Positions 12,250-26,300 are shown, counted from the stretch's first letter. The stretch: DNA of 64,000 nt from Zeugodacus cucurbitae (GCF_028554725.1 NC_071671.1:65528001-65592000); one strand, 5' to 3'. Numbers and translations: made by a program. Notes: generated by a model from the sequence alone, not told the origin.

Positions 12250-15200
12250 AATCTCACTCCATTGAACGATTCATAAGACAATCAGTCATGAGTAATCAAA
12301 TGACTGCTACCTTTTATCTTAAACTAATTTGTATTGATAATCTAGATTAGCTTTTGTAATCCAAAGCCAACAATACGATGACTATGTGCAAAGTCAATTA
12401 TTGAGACAATTTATAACATCGTGATTGGCAGTTACAAGAAAGAGTTATTAAAATCGATGAAAATAAATCGATAATGCAAAATGACTAATGAAATTTCTAT
12501 GAAACTGCTTTCAATTTTACCACGAGCCAGCAGACAGTAGATAATAAAGAAAAGGTAAATGAAATCAAAGCGGCAATGGTGATTCCTCACGTACTCAAGC
12601 AGATACAAATACAAATAAAAAATGAAATATAAGCCAAGCAAAGTCATGGTAATGATAAGTCAGCAAGAAATGTAGTATATATGACGTCACAAACGTGGAA
12701 TGTACCGAGCACAAGAGATCATATATGCATTATATATAGATCATATATATAAAGTGATATATAATGCGCAATGTCACTGCCAGATCAGCTGATCTTTCAA
12801 GTGTTTAAGCGTCGCTTTCTTCACATTTGACCTACAGATACATTTACCTCTATGTATTTATAAACTTTAAAACTCGTTTCGTAAATATATATATGTATGT
12901 ACTCCATTGACTCTTTTCATTGTGATTTACATGGGGTAATACCAAATTGAGATTATCATCTGCATCTGCTTTTAACAGCTTTTTTGTTGCTGCCTAAATC
13001 GGCTGCATACTTTTATGGTTGGCTTTATTGCGTGTCACTCGCGTTTTTTAGGCATTTCAGCCGCTGTCGTGTACAATTTAATTGAGGCAGAGCCTCATTA
13101 ATATTGATTTAAGTGTTCAAAGAAATAAATGCTGACTTAATTTCACACGAAAAATTTAATTAGCATAAATGTTGAATTTGTTGAATTTGTGAATGTGATT
13201 TTTCTGTCGCGTCGTGTATTAGGCTGCGCACACAGTGTGGCGCAGAGCAAAGCCAACATATTTGATAATTTCTTTTCTTTTATTTTCTTGTCCAATCTAT
13301 TGTTTCTTTATCTGTTAAAGTTGAAGTGCCGTATTTGCTCTTAACTGTTGCGCATATAAATTCTAATTTCCAAATAATTGGTTCAATCTTAGGTGTTTGC
13401 GCTATACACTTGAAAAAAAAAGACTATAACCACAAACACGAACAATGCAATATAATACACTGCAAGAAATAAAAAAAAAAATAGCATTTGTGACGTCATT
13501 TTAACAGAGACTGTTGATTAGGAATAATGTTTATTATAACTCAATAATTACATTTTTCGATAAAAGAAAAAAGTTTAAGTTTTTTAGATTGCCAATACTT
13601 GATTTACTGCAAATGAGTATAAAACTGGTTAAAGTTTTTAAGGACATCCATTAACAGTGCAATTTCAACGATTTACAGTGATACTTATGATAAAGCTGAA
13701 AGTAATATAAGCTTCCACTTCAGACTTAAGCAAGTCCTCGAAAGCTTTACAAGCTTTTATGTCTAACTAGATGCTCGAAAGCTTGCTAACGGTATAATGG
13801 TATAGAAAAGATATGTAAAGTTAAAAAAAGGCACTGTCAAACAGAGATTTCGGTTTTCGTAACTTTGAAAAGCTTTCAATAAAACTGACATTAGTCTTAC
13901 TTTCATATGCAATTTATTTTAAGTTTTGGTTATTTTAACTTGTTAAAGCTCATTTCGCTGCAAACTTATTACATATTTTTTTCGCTTGTGCCAACACAAA
14001 TAGCAAATCTGGCGCTTACTCTGCCTGTTCCTCACAGTTCACATAGTTGAACTTGTATTTATGAAAAGTAATAGAAATTATGAGTTTAACTACATAATGT
14101 GCGCGTACTTGTTTACATAAGATCATACATACATACATACATAGTTTCATGCCTATATTTTTGTACTCAAGTGTATGTGTTATGTATACAGGTGGCAACC
14201 GCAGTCACCACCTCTACCTCAATGATGCATCATCGTTTTCCAACAAAATATGTTTGCTATTTTCAGCGGAACTAAATATAATTATGTGCGTATGTAGAAA
14301 TGTGCCACATGACTTTTTGAATGTACACACATATGTACATACACCGCTGCGATGAGTCTTTTTATAAACAAAATAAAATTCTTTGAAAATTCCCAAAACA
14401 CAAGCAATGCGTGTTGAGTTGGCGTTAACATACAGACATACATTTGCACCAATGACATTGGTAATAATTGAAGAACACACACACAAGCAGACATACATAC
14501 ATATGTATCACATATTCACAGATGTATGGCACAAACATGTCTTACTGCATTTGCTTTACATTTATTTTTTTTCAATAAATTTCTTGATTTCCTCCGCAAA
14601 ATATTTATTAGCCCGCACACATACACTCTTTGGCATCGCGCGTGAGTCACTTCCGTTTTCCTGCACAAACACTACCTCCACTCGTACATACATACATACA
14701 TACAGGCGCATTTCTGCTTTAATAAGCAACGAAAGTTCCAAAATTAAAATCCGCTGATTGTTTATAAAATACAAATTTCAATGAATTTTGTCTTGCTTTT
14801 GTAGCTGAAACAAAAATTCCAAATCGCTTAGTTTAGCACATTTTATTTATGGTATATGTACATACATATATGTATGTATGTTTGTGTTTGTGGATTGTAA
14901 TTGAATATGCGCGCAGAATTGCTGATGAAATATTTGGTACAAAACTATAAGAAAAGTAGGCGTGTTTGCTGAGGTAGCACATAGTTTAGTGCTTACAACA
15001 ATTATATACATACATGTATGTATATAAATAACTGTATGTATTTATCTACACATGTCTTGCGTGCGCTTTGGTTTTATTTTTGTAGCGATCTTCAATGACA
15101 TTTTAGCTTTCATTCCGTCTATTTTCTAATTGTCGTGCAGAGACTACCTAATTATGTGTAGAAATGAATAACATACATACAAACAAACATATGTCTGTAC

Positions 15201-15685
15201 ATAAATATGTTGGTGCGTATTTCTATGCATTGCAATGCACTCAGGTACACTTAGGAATTGTTTAGGTGAAAGTTTTTTTTGGCTTGCCAAGCAGAAGTAA
15301 CGGGGAAGAGTGGGTGTTGTAGTAAAGAAAATGCAACAAAACTGCAAAATTTTAAAATTATTTCTTATTTATTTTATTTTTGAAATATTTAGCATTTTTT
15401 TTTAATTTTTATTGTAATTGTATTCCAGAATAATAAAAATAATTAATAAAATTAGGTCAAGCCCTGGTCGATTAAATCGATTTTTTTATAACGATCTTGG
15501 TCATTTGTGTCAACATTAACTCAACAAAATATTTGTAGATATCTGTTTGCATCCCAAACTTATTCTCAACTGAAAATGTCACTTTTTGAGCCGAATTCTC
15601 GATATTTGCAGGAAATTTTGTTTTTCTTTTTTAATTCCAAGAAAAGTGCGGCTGAGGCTCATCGACATTTGTAACTGTTTTTATA
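12250..15685. other. Non-coding, microsatellite-rich
   Basis: This stretch holds many ATAC/TATG tracts, for example around 14,128-14,143 and 14,685-14,704, and self-complementary TACATACATGTATGTA-type sequence near 15,004-15,027. Overlapping opposite-strand frames at 14.0-14.8 kb are produced by these repeats. I see no gene. Confidence 0.4.
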
Positions 15686-15689
15686 CAAA

Positions 15690-17035
15690 AACAAGTAAGG
15701 AAGGGCTAAGTTCGGGTGTAACCGAACATTTTATACTCTAGCAATTTAATGATGTAATTTTATAAAGATAACATAATTCGACCCATATATTTGATATAAA
15801 GTTCAATAGAATAACGAAAATCATCATAAATAGTACATATATGGGGACTGAGGTAATTCCTAAACCGATTTCACTCGTTTTCACCACCAAGATACAATGT
15901 ATCGAACACTATACGCTCACTTAATTTAATATTACTTATAATTAGGTATATGGGATCTGGAGGAAGTTATGACCCGATTTTTACCATTTCAGGTACAGAG
16001 AGAAACTGTTACATAAAAATATCTGAGGGATTTACCTATATTTTTGGTGAAAAATTAACCTTAGGCACTGAGTTCTTCATGTTCGATATCAGGGGCCTTG
16101 AAAAGTCATGGTCCGATTTTGACAATTTTTCCACAAGTGATGCCACGGATCATATACACTATTTGTGTAAAGTTTTATTCCGCTAGCTTCATTGGTTCCT
16201 TATGAATACATTATAAAGTGAACGAATCAGATGGAATTCAAAATTGAGTTATATGGGAAGTAGACGTAGTTGTGAACCGATTTCGCCCATATCAGGGTGT
16301 CAAGAAAGTGTTATATACCGAATCATTGAAATCGGTCGAATAGTTCTTGAAATATGGTTTTTGACCCATAAGTGGGCGACGCCACGCCCATTTTCCATTT
16401 TGTAAAAAAATCTCAGTGCAGCTTCCTTCTGCCATTTCTTATGTAAAATTTGGTGTTTCTGACGTTTTTCGTTAGGGACTTAACCCACTTTTAGTAATTT
16501 TCAACCTATCCTTTGTATGGCAGGTGGGCGTGGTTATTATCCGAAAGTTTGGCTTATATAGCTTTATTGGTTTGCGAGTTATATACAAAAAACCAATTTG
16601 GGGGCGGGGTCACGCCCACTTTTCCAAAAAAATTACATCCAAATGTGCCACTCCCTAATGAAATCCTATGTTCCAAATTTCATTTTCATAACTTTATTTA
16701 TGGCTTAGTTATGACACTGTATAGGTTTTCGGTTTCCACCATTTTGTGGGCGTGGCAGTGGACCTTTTTTTGCCCATTTTCGAAAACAACCTCCTCAGGG
16801 TGCCAAGGAACATGTGTTCCAAGTTTCATTAAGATATCTTAATTTTTACTCAAGTTATCGCTTGCACGGACAGACGGACGGACGGACAGACATCCGGATT
16901 TCAAATCTACTCGTCATCCTGATCATTTATGTATATATAACCATATCTAACTCTTAAATTTCTTGGTAACACAAACAACCGTTATGTTAACAAAACTACT
17001 ATACTCTGTGCAACAGGTTGCGAGAGTATATAAAC
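15690..17035 (+). mobile_element. Interspersed repeat of unknown class, ~1.35 kb, with inverted ends
   Basis: The left end begins AACAAGTAAGGAAGGGCTAA and runs into CCGAACATTTTATACTCT. The right end reads GTTGCGAGAGTATATAAA, so the TATACTCT/AGAGTATA segments are in inverted orientation. The interior has repeated GTGGGCG(T)GG-containing blocks near 16,370, 16,525, 16,605 and 16,745, and a (GGAC)n patch near 16,866-16,886. No intact coding frame is present. Ends and internal motifs match my recollection of a common dipteran interspersed repeat, but I cannot name it. A related block sits at 22,700-23,240. Confidence 0.65.
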
Positions 17036-20000
17036 TTAAATTTACAAAAAAAAACGGCGAACGCAAAGTTGTAGACCAATATGTCGGTCTCTTTGACTGA
17101 ACAACTCATCACTAACGTGGTTAGCTCGCTGTTATTAAGTTCTACTATACTTAGAATTTTCCTCTCATAATACTAGACTGTAACATGCTGTAACGAAAGC
17201 ATTTTTCCAGTATGTTTCCTTTAAAATATGTTTGATTTAGATAGAACAAAATAATTTTCGTCGATAAATTTCTCACACTTGTCTGATTCATAGCACTCAT
17301 CAGCTCATTGTAACCATATTAATAATTTGGATGTAATTCAAAATTTCAGTATTTTTTCGGGATCTTTTTCCCCCGATTTTTAATCCCGAAATCTTAAAAA
17401 TCCGAATTCAGATTAAAATTGAAATATCAGAATTTTTAGCTTATATGGCATTCAAAATTTAACCATTTACGGTCTTTCTATTTTCATAAGCCACCATTTA
17501 CTGCAGACAATGTACCTACATACATATATATGTATGTAAGTACCATAGTTTGTATGAATGCAACTTCTAGCAGAAGAAACTAGTACTGAACGCAATTACA
17601 TGTTAATTGAGCTGTACTTTACACATAAACTTATTTACATACATAAGTACATAAGCAATTATTTATAAGCTTGTAAATGCTTGCTTAGCACTTATGTACA
17701 TAGCAGAATTGTAAGTTTGTGTGTAAGTATGTATGCAGATGTAGGCATGTATGTAAATACATTCATATTTATAGTGTTTGCCATGATGGAGCTCTCATTC
17801 TTGGCATTCACATTTGTTGCGACGTATCGAGTTCATGGTCAGACAGTGAACGTTGCAAGTCATTTTTGCGGGTGTGTCACCGTCGCATAAATGCATAAAC
17901 ATGCATACGAGTTAATTTTAACGCGCATAGTATATAAATAATGCCACTACAGGCTATTTATACATATACAACATATACAGTATGTATGTATGTATGTATG
18001 TATGCATTTATGTGCAAATTTACAATTGCAATATTTCATCACTTTCAAGCGACGACATTCAATGGTTGAGAAATGGTGCAAAAATAACATAAAATAACAT
18101 AAAATAACGAAAAAAGCAATGATTGCAAAAGCAGTTTGTAAAGTTTGAAAAAATGCGTACAGTTGAAGTAAAAAATGCGCGCAACTATTTTCAAAAGCGA
18201 CTGTTAAACGCTGGGTTCCCAATATGACGTACATACATATGAATATATACATATATATATGAGCGCATAACTCAACTCCACAAAAATGCCGCTTTGCCGA
18301 AAAATTCAATCGGGTTTTTGCATTGCCACAAACGGTCATCAACACAAGCATACACACAAGCATACACACACACACGAGTACACGCGCATGCGCTGCGAAA
18401 TATATTGAACACCAGCCGAAATTCGAATGCATATAAAAGATTTAGATTTTTCGGTTTCTGTATTTTGGGGTTACTCATGCGTGCCCACAAACATGCCCAC
18501 AATCAAAACTTGTCTATATATGTGATACTATAAGTGACCGTTCGTCCCCCCAACTGACCGTTGAGCCAACAGGTAGTCGCTGTCATTGTTGCAATATACA
18601 TTTATAACACCAACAACAAACACAGTGTCACACACAAGCGCAGCTAGTGCCCGAAATATGGCGCGCATGCGCAAAACGCTTACAATCGTCTTTTTGCGGT
18701 TTTGTTGCCATGCTGTTATGTTGTTAACCAAAACGAAAAAAAGTGATCATAAAGCCTGCAGCACCACACCTTTTTTCGGCAACACCATAGCGGCAGTGCG
18801 TACACTCGTACATATGTGGTACGTGCCCCCAAACTAATGCTCCGGCTCTTCGACTGGCTGCATGCCGTTGCTTTTGCGACTGTTGCTATGCTGATGCAAT
18901 GCGTCGTGTCATGTTGTATGCAACATAATGTATTGAGAATGAAGAAATTCCACATGCCACATTCGTCGCCAGTCATGTATGGTGGGTATGTTTGAGTGTC
19001 TATGTGTTTATGTGTGCTGCCTTTTCAGTGTTGTTGCTCTTTCTTGTGGCGTCTGTGCTGTCGATCACACTGTCGATGGACACTGTTTCATTGGCCGCAA
19101 TATGCTTGTCTGTTGATGTGGTATACAAACATACAGACATACATAAGCACAATGGCTCGACGGTTTAAGTGTCATATTGTGGAGTACGGTTTACGGTTTA
19201 TGGTTCCCTTTCGCTGGTGACTTATTGCCTTGTGTCTGCTATTTGTATTTGGTTTATGGTTTGCTTGATCTCCATTTGCCGTTGACAAGAGAACGTTCCA
19301 GTTAGCTTTTTTTGTTGTTGTATGTCAGATTTTTCTATACATTCTCCACATGAGTCATAGTTATAGGTTGAGAAATGCAGAATTGAGTGTAGTATTAGTT
19401 ATTATGTGTATAACCTCAAAGTTTTGCTAAAGTTAAAGTTAATTATAAACTCAAAATCTTAAACTAGAGTTTATGACCAGCTGATCAAAGATTTTACATC
19501 AAAAAAATAGAATTCTCAAATATTTTACGAAAACGATGTAAAACTACAATTATGATTTCTACATGTAAACTTAAATTTTTTTATAAGAAACCCATTTGAT
19601 CTTTAAGAAGATGTCAAAAACCATTGCAAGTGTATTCTTTTATGATTTTAAGACCTCTTCAACACTCATTCGATTTTTCTTTGTCATCAGTTTCTGAAAA
19701 TTCCGCAATGGTCATTCGGAAGTGCTCATCACTTAATGAGCATCGCAGACACACAATAAAAATTTTAATTTTAAAAATATATTTCCTTTCGCAGAAAGTA
19801 TACCGCGAAAGTATGTATAGCCACTTGCATCATACCTATATTATATATGTTTAATACATATTTAACATTTTTTAATTAGTATGGCAATGAATCAATGAAA
19901 ATATTTTGTGAAAATTCAAGAGTCACCAAGTGAATTTATAAATATTTAATACGTAAGATTCTTAGAAGATGAGATAATAGATTATCAATCTCACAGCAAA

Positions 20001-21748
20001 CATATGAAGATAAGACACCGGAGCGTGAAAATAATTGTTGAATCATATATTCGCAGAAGTAGTGAAGATTTTAAATGACAACATTATCAAGCAAGTGGTT
20101 GCCAGCTAAGATAAAAAATTAAATATAACAAGAATATGGTGAGCATGGTAAAATACATCGTCAGATCCAAATCTTCAAAGTTGTATCGAAATAAAATAAG
20201 CCCTAACATCACTTAATTCAGCATAATTTAAATTATACTCTTCGTTAATTTCATATAATATAACTCACCTTCATAAATTTTGACAACTCAACCGTATTAA
20301 ATTCAACTCAACTTCACCTAACATTCAATTACAGCCGAACTAATTCAATTCAACATAAAGTAGAATGTCTAAACATAGTCAACTTCAACTAATTTCAATA
20401 TTTTAGAGTAGATGTAATAACACAAGAAACATAAAAACTACAATAAACCCGAGTTTACAGTTAATTTCCACCATAAGCTACAACTGACAGCATTGACACT
20501 TTGACAGATCGTTGCCTCGTCGATTCGATACAATGTTTGACAGCGCAAGCCAACAATTTGTCAAACATTAATCAGCAAAAACATTGGCAAACACATAAGA
20601 CTAACCAACAACAACAACTTATTGTAGCTTGCAACCAGGTGGCCAGGCGAACAGACAAGCAAGCCAAGCAACAAACTCAGCGCACCACCCAGTTAGTTAG
20701 CCAAGTTAATGCAAAACTCTTTGCTGACTCTGCAGCAGCTGTAGCTATAGCGCTAAATACAAGTACGAGTACAAGTACAAGTACATAAATAATATATTTA
20801 TATATGCTACATGTATGTAGGCGTGTACATATGTGTTTAGCCGCCTCGCACAGCATTCCCGTAAACGCGTCAGCGTTCATGGCAGACTGGGTGTCGTCGT
20901 TGGCTTGATTGTTTTTTTTTCACACATAAATATACACACACACACATGCATACAAATATTATTTATGTGTTAGTGAATATATTAAAGTCGCGCAATTGAT
21001 GAGTATGTTTGTATGTGCCGCGTTGCTGTGTATGTTAATTGTAGTTCTTTTTTAATTTACATGCATAAATCTCTACGCCTTATCGCAAAGATTTATTGTA
21101 GTACTTAATGTTTTATTGTAGTATACTCCAAGTACTTGAGAGGCAAGCGTTAAATAAGATATAAATATATCTGCATATACATATGTACGTACCGTATATT
21201 TATCAGTTCACTCAAGTAATTACTACAATTATAGTTTGTATTTATAATATTTGCTGGCAAACAAGTTGTTGTTGCTTTAATTCGCAATGAAAAAATGCAA
21301 AACTATGCAGATGTTAAACAAAAACGTGTTGATAACTTAAGCAAATATGCACATAATTAACGTAATATTCACATTTCTAGATAGCTACAAATTGGTGTAT
21401 AAATAATTTGCATACAGTTATATACATATATACATTTATATATATATATACATATACATATACATATTCATACATTCTGAACACGTACGTAATTCTGCAT
21501 TTTTGCCTTAAATTCACAAAATAAAAGCGTTTCGTTTAAGAAAATACAGACAATCTGACGCTTTGCATGCGACTTACACAATCATCAGTTAATGTAATAT
21601 AAGACAATAAGTTGTTATAAATACTCGCTTAAAGGTAAACAAGTTTCTGTTGAAAAGCGTTGAGGCACTTATTTAACGAGCTTGAAGGAAATGAGTTGAT
21701 AACATATATTACTAAAACGTGTGTGCGAAAATATTTATACATGTACAT
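17036..21748. other. Non-coding, microsatellite-rich
   Basis: Contains a (TATG)n tract at 17,981-18,004 and a 10-bp AAAATAACAT repeat near 18,085-18,110. The 18.0-19.2 kb stretch is moderately GC-richer and full of small overlapping frames on both strands, with no splice-bounded or recognisable coding segment. Confidence 0.4.
17981..18004. repeat. (TATG)n microsatellite
   Basis: Six perfect TATG units. This tetranucleotide class is the commonest in the window. Confidence 0.9.
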
Positions 21749-22099
21749 TAGGGTGGGTCAATTTGTATGGAGCAAAAAAAATGCACCAAGCGGTTATCAA
21801 AATCGTAAACTACGATGAATTCTAAGAAAATTTGCCCAAGAAACCAAGGGTCTAAAATCAAAATGGAGCTTCCGGTTTTTAACGAGAAACTTTTCATTTT
21901 GTTTTTTTTTTTTTATATGTTACCTATCCACCCATAAAAATTAAAATAATAATAAATAAAATTTCAAACTTTAATAGCTTTAATCTTTCGCGAAATCGTA
22001 TTGCAGTTAACAATTTCATTTTATATCTATATATAAAGCAAAAACTTAACTGTTAAGGGCCAAACAAAATATAATATACTTCTAAACTTCACAATTAAT

Positions 22100-22694
22100 T
22101 AGTTTTAAGGTCTTGTTTGCTGTCCATCCTAGATGTTGCGTTTCGACTTGCAACCGTGACTGCCATAACACCATCACGATTTTTTCTATAGTTCGACGTG
22201 AAACGCTAGTCAGCAGTTGCACAAAGCTCGGTTCCTTGAATGTGTGGAGGAATTTGTGGATCCGGAAGTGGAGGATTGTCAAATTCTATGTATTCGAGCA
22301 AATGGTCATAGGGTATGTTTGCAATGAAGGGCGGCTCCTACAAAATGCTATTGTTATCTAAGTTTATCATCTCAACATAATCAGTGCAGTCAAAATTTAT
22401 AATTGGTTTTTTGTAAGCTCTTAATTTTGTTGGGTCGTAAAGTTTTTCACGATAGTACAACATTTTTTTTATAACCCTCTGGCGCACTTCCTTTCTGGCA
22501 TCAAAAAGCATTGTTAGTAGAACATTTTCTGAATGTGCAAAATATGAGTTATTTTGAACAACATTATTTACAATTTCGCTCAGATTTTGTGGTAAATATT
22601 GCGTTGAACAAATATATTTACATAAGAGTGAACTGCCATATATTACCGAGTTGTAATACTTAACATTAAAGTACATAGGTACGTAAACTTTCAT
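22100..22694 (-). pseudogene. Decayed transposon-encoded protein fragment
   Basis: One minus-strand frame runs from an ATG at 22,694 (MKVYVPMYF...) to a TAG at 22,338-22,340, then continues in the same frame as EPPFIANIPYDHLLEYIEFD with further stops to about 22,100. Recognisable pieces are ENVLLTMLFDARKEVRQRVIKK, discussed here only as a helical basic segment, then PTKLRAYKKPIINFDCTDY and, late, RDG-x-x-ASRN. From memory this order resembles the C-terminal part of an uncharacterised protein family scattered through arthropod genomes and linked to repeats. The frame is broken by at least three stops and its N-terminal part is missing, cut off where the 22.7-kb repeat begins. Confidence 0.5.
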
Positions 22695-22699
22695 GACAA

Positions 22700-23240
22700 A
22701 ATACCGTTATATGGGAGGTGGCCGTAGTTTTTGCCCAATTTTAATCATTTTCATAATCTCACCTAACTAGGTACAATCTAAAATGTGTCCCAAATTAACA
22801 CGAAATCGATAAAGTAGTTCCAGAGATTTACATATGCTCTCAAAAGTGGGCGGTGACATGCCAAAATTTTCATATAGTCGGATTTCTGGCAATACAACAC
22901 CGAATACCAAACTCAAGATGTTTCCCTTCAACAGTTATTAAAATTTCTGATCTTTAGTGTTTTCAAAAATTACCGTTATATGGCAGGTGGGCGTGGCTTT
23001 TGTCCGCTTTTGATAATTTTCCAAATATCGCTTACATAGGCATAATGTAATACGTATACAGAATTTGAAAAAAATCGGTGAGGTGGTTCCAGAAATATAC
23101 ATATGAACTCATAAGTGGGCAGTGCCACGCCCCCTATAAAAAATTTCTGTACTGTCGAATTTTCTGCTTAAATACAACATCGCATACCAAATTTGAGCAA
23201 ATTAGCTTCGATATCTACAAGACAAGCAAACAATCGACAG
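22700..23240 (+). repeat. Two-copy ~270-bp tandem unit, ACCGTTATATGG start
   Basis: CCGTTATATGGGAGGTGGCC at about 22,703 and CCGTTATATGGCAGGTGGGC at about 22,972 start two diverged copies. Each goes on to a GTGGGCRGTG block and an ACAACACCG/ACAACATCG block. Motifs are shared with the interior of the 15.7-17.0 kb repeat (TATGGCAGGTGGGCGTGG). It looks like a fragment of that repeat family nested in the inverted-repeat element. Confidence 0.65.
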
Positions 23241-23375
23241 TGGAATAGGAATTGGATTTTTTTTTTTTACAAAATACAATATACGAAAGTTTCTCGTTAA
23301 AAACCGGAAGCTCGATTTTCGTAGTTTACGATTTTGATAACCGCTTTATCAAGACAAAAATTGACCCACTTTAAA

Positions 23376-26300
23376 GTATATATATATATATACGTACAAA
23401 AGTATATAGAAATATAATTGCAGTATATAATTTTAATATATATTTTCCCCGCTTTTCTAAAAAAAATTACATTTAATACATATTTCGAAATAATAGAATT
23501 TAGTTACGCTACCAGCTCGTATAGAGTCATCGATATAGGGATGATATAAAAAATTTTAAAATGTTTAATCCAAAACTTTCTAATATATATCCACACTTAA
23601 TATACATTTACATATATTTTAAACAAATTTAGATCAGAATTAATCAACTTTCACCAGCTTCTGCAATACTTATGCGACACTTCTTCTGCTTGAAATGAAG
23701 CACACTATGAATATTATACGCAAAAATCGTTCAATGATTATTTGACAATTGCTCGTATAATCAGAATTTCATTGTAAACAATTTATAGGTGAAATAAGAG
23801 TCTAAAAATCCAATATTTATTGAATAAAATATGAAAAATACCAACAACTACCAATAAAACTTCTTACAATTAAATTAGTCACCGAAAGTTTGAGAGCCAC
23901 TGCTTTATGTAGATCAAAGTCATTTACAATATATAACTATTGTTACGCATATTTCGATAACTAAAGGTTATATCTCCCGATTCAAATAGTTTAGTACACC
24001 ATGGCGTATACGTAATTTTTTTGAAAGTAATTTTTAAGAAAAATTTAAAATTAAATTAGCATACACAAAAGCTTATGAATGAATAACAATTAATTTAAAA
24101 AGTTTTTTTTAATAAAAAAATATATATATACATAAAATAAATTTGTCAGAAAAAAATACGCTGCGCCAACTCCTCAACTAACTAAATTTTCGCGCTTACG
24201 TACACTAGTTTTGAATGAAAAATGATATCGTTAAACGTTTGCCATTGCCGCATTTGCGTTGAAGCACAGCTTCATGTTGCCACAACAACACATACATATA
24301 TGCACAATCATTTAAACACTAGTGTGTATGTATGTGTATTTTATATTTGCTGTGTTTTTTTTCTTTTTATTTTTTGATTTTGCGCATGTGGGGCTTGGCC
24401 ACCCGCTCGCGGCAAGCCACACAAGTTGCGCTTTTTAAATTGCTTGCCAGCGCACGCTTACCTGTGCATAACTTGAAGTGAGCGGCTTTTGGCTTTTTTG
24501 TGCAGCTGCTGCAATAACAGCAACAACACTAAACAACAAAAAACAAAAAACAAAAAACAACAGTAACACGGCACGCCCGGTCACGCCACATTACCACCAA
24601 CGAGCCACCACAACAACAGCAACAGCGCGGCATGCCACACTGCATGCACTTACACAACAACAACAACAGCAGCAACACAGTCAATTGCAATTCGCCGTAC
24701 GCTCGCGGCATAAGCAAGAAACAAGGTGAGCTAAAACGAGCTTGCCGCCGCGACCGCGACTCACAGGCCACGACAACTTACGAAGCACATGCATTCATAC
24801 ATACACGTGTTGTTATTGTTGTTGCTATTGTTGTGGCTTGCGCTTGCATTTTGTCTAATTTTAGCTCGTTGTGATTTAGTGCGCGGCACAATCTATTCAA
24901 TGTTGTGAATGGTGCGGTTGGCGGGCCAAGTCGCTTGGCTGCAATCGACGATGCGCATGGCTGCGCTTGTGGCTGTGGCTCGGCGCGCTCGTGTGGGTCT
25001 GCCAGCCATTTGGGCGACTGTCTTTTGCAGAGTCTAAGATTGCGCTTGGCTTGTTGGGTGATTCGAGTAGTAGCGTGTAGAGCGCATGCGCGGCATATCA
25101 TATATGAAGCTACACATTCATGCATATTCTATTGCCTATGTGGGGGCTTACTAGCTTCGTGTGCAATTGGAATTTTATTAGTTTAATTGAAAGCAAAATA
25201 AAGTGTAACGAAAACCAGTTGAAACCGGTTCTAGTAAAATTTGCTAAATTTAGACACTAGCTGGGGCACAACAACAAAAACGCAGCGCTTATATGTCAAC
25301 GTTTGCATTGCTGTCAGCATAAGCGACCACCAAGTTGATGTTGATGCATACGCTTACTTGCATGTTGACGTGTTTGCTTGTACATATATATTTGTTACTT
25401 TATGTAGGCGTTTATTTACTTGCTGTTGACTGTTGATTGAATCACTATTGAACTAGTTGCAAACTAGTTATTTATGAACTAGTTGTTGTATCATTTTTTT
25501 AATTTACTTAGGGGAGCATTGAATTACAATTTGAAATTAGTTATAATAATAATGTAAATGCAACTAGTTACTTACTACTCCAAATCGAACTAGTTTCGAA
25601 AAATTTTAATACTAAATATATAATTTTATATTTTTAATTTTATATTATTGTTTTATATAACTTTAAAAAATCACTATTCGAAATTTTTTTCAATAAATTG
25701 TTAAACTGCTCAAAACTAGATCAAAATAAAAAATTTTGTAAATAATATAATAGTCACTTGAATTAGAAAACTGAGAAACAAATATTTTATATACAGCCTA
25801 GATCTAACAAAAAAACTTTATTTCCCCAATATCATTGAAAAAATTCAAAATATCATACAGTGCAATCAACCACCGAGCATTTGCTGATAATGTCACTCAT
25901 ACGCACTGACACACGCTTTACTTGCAACCACTCTGCCACTTAACATTACTCATAAGCTCAAAATAAATCAAGTGAAATCTTGACTTTTATGCATTCATTA
26001 CACGTAACTGACAGCAAATCACTGATCAAGCATTGATTAAGTGAAAAATAATATTAATTTTGTTAAGCGCAATTGTTGACAACGCTGACACTGTCACTTG
26101 GAAACGTGTAATGAATGACACGTGGCACAACTTGACAAGCAATACGAATCACATTAATTAATTCATCAACAGCACAGCAAATGTCCGTGATTTGAGAAAA
26201 AAATTGTAGGCCGCTTTTCACGCCCAATAAAATGCTGAAACACACACACGTTGCGCTGGCACATACACGTCAATTGCATATTAAATTAAATGAAATGGAA

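Larger units (their letters stand above)
21750..23375 (-). mobile_element. DNA transposon with ~110-bp terminal inverted repeats
   Basis: The left end (GGGTGGGTCAATTT, then AGCGGTTATCAAAATCGTAA and GCTTCCGGTTTTTAACGAGA, to about 21,900) reappears as its reverse complement at 23,283-23,373. The match continues through CTACGA and GAGAAACTTT. The outer flanks read TTAG and TTTAAA, suggesting a TTAA-like target, but this is not certain. The interior contains a decayed minus-strand coding remnant (22,100-22,694) and a tandem repeat block (22,700-23,240), so it is composite and non-autonomous. Confidence 0.8.

Noticed and set aside
17947..18432. 161-codon minus-strand frame
   Set aside because: Produced largely by TATG/CACA microsatellites; other frames on both strands are open across the same bases.
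24478..24874. Gln/Thr/Asn-rich frames that might be a polyglutamine protein
   Set aside because: CAA/CAG simple repeats read open in several frames and strands; no start/splice evidence or domain.
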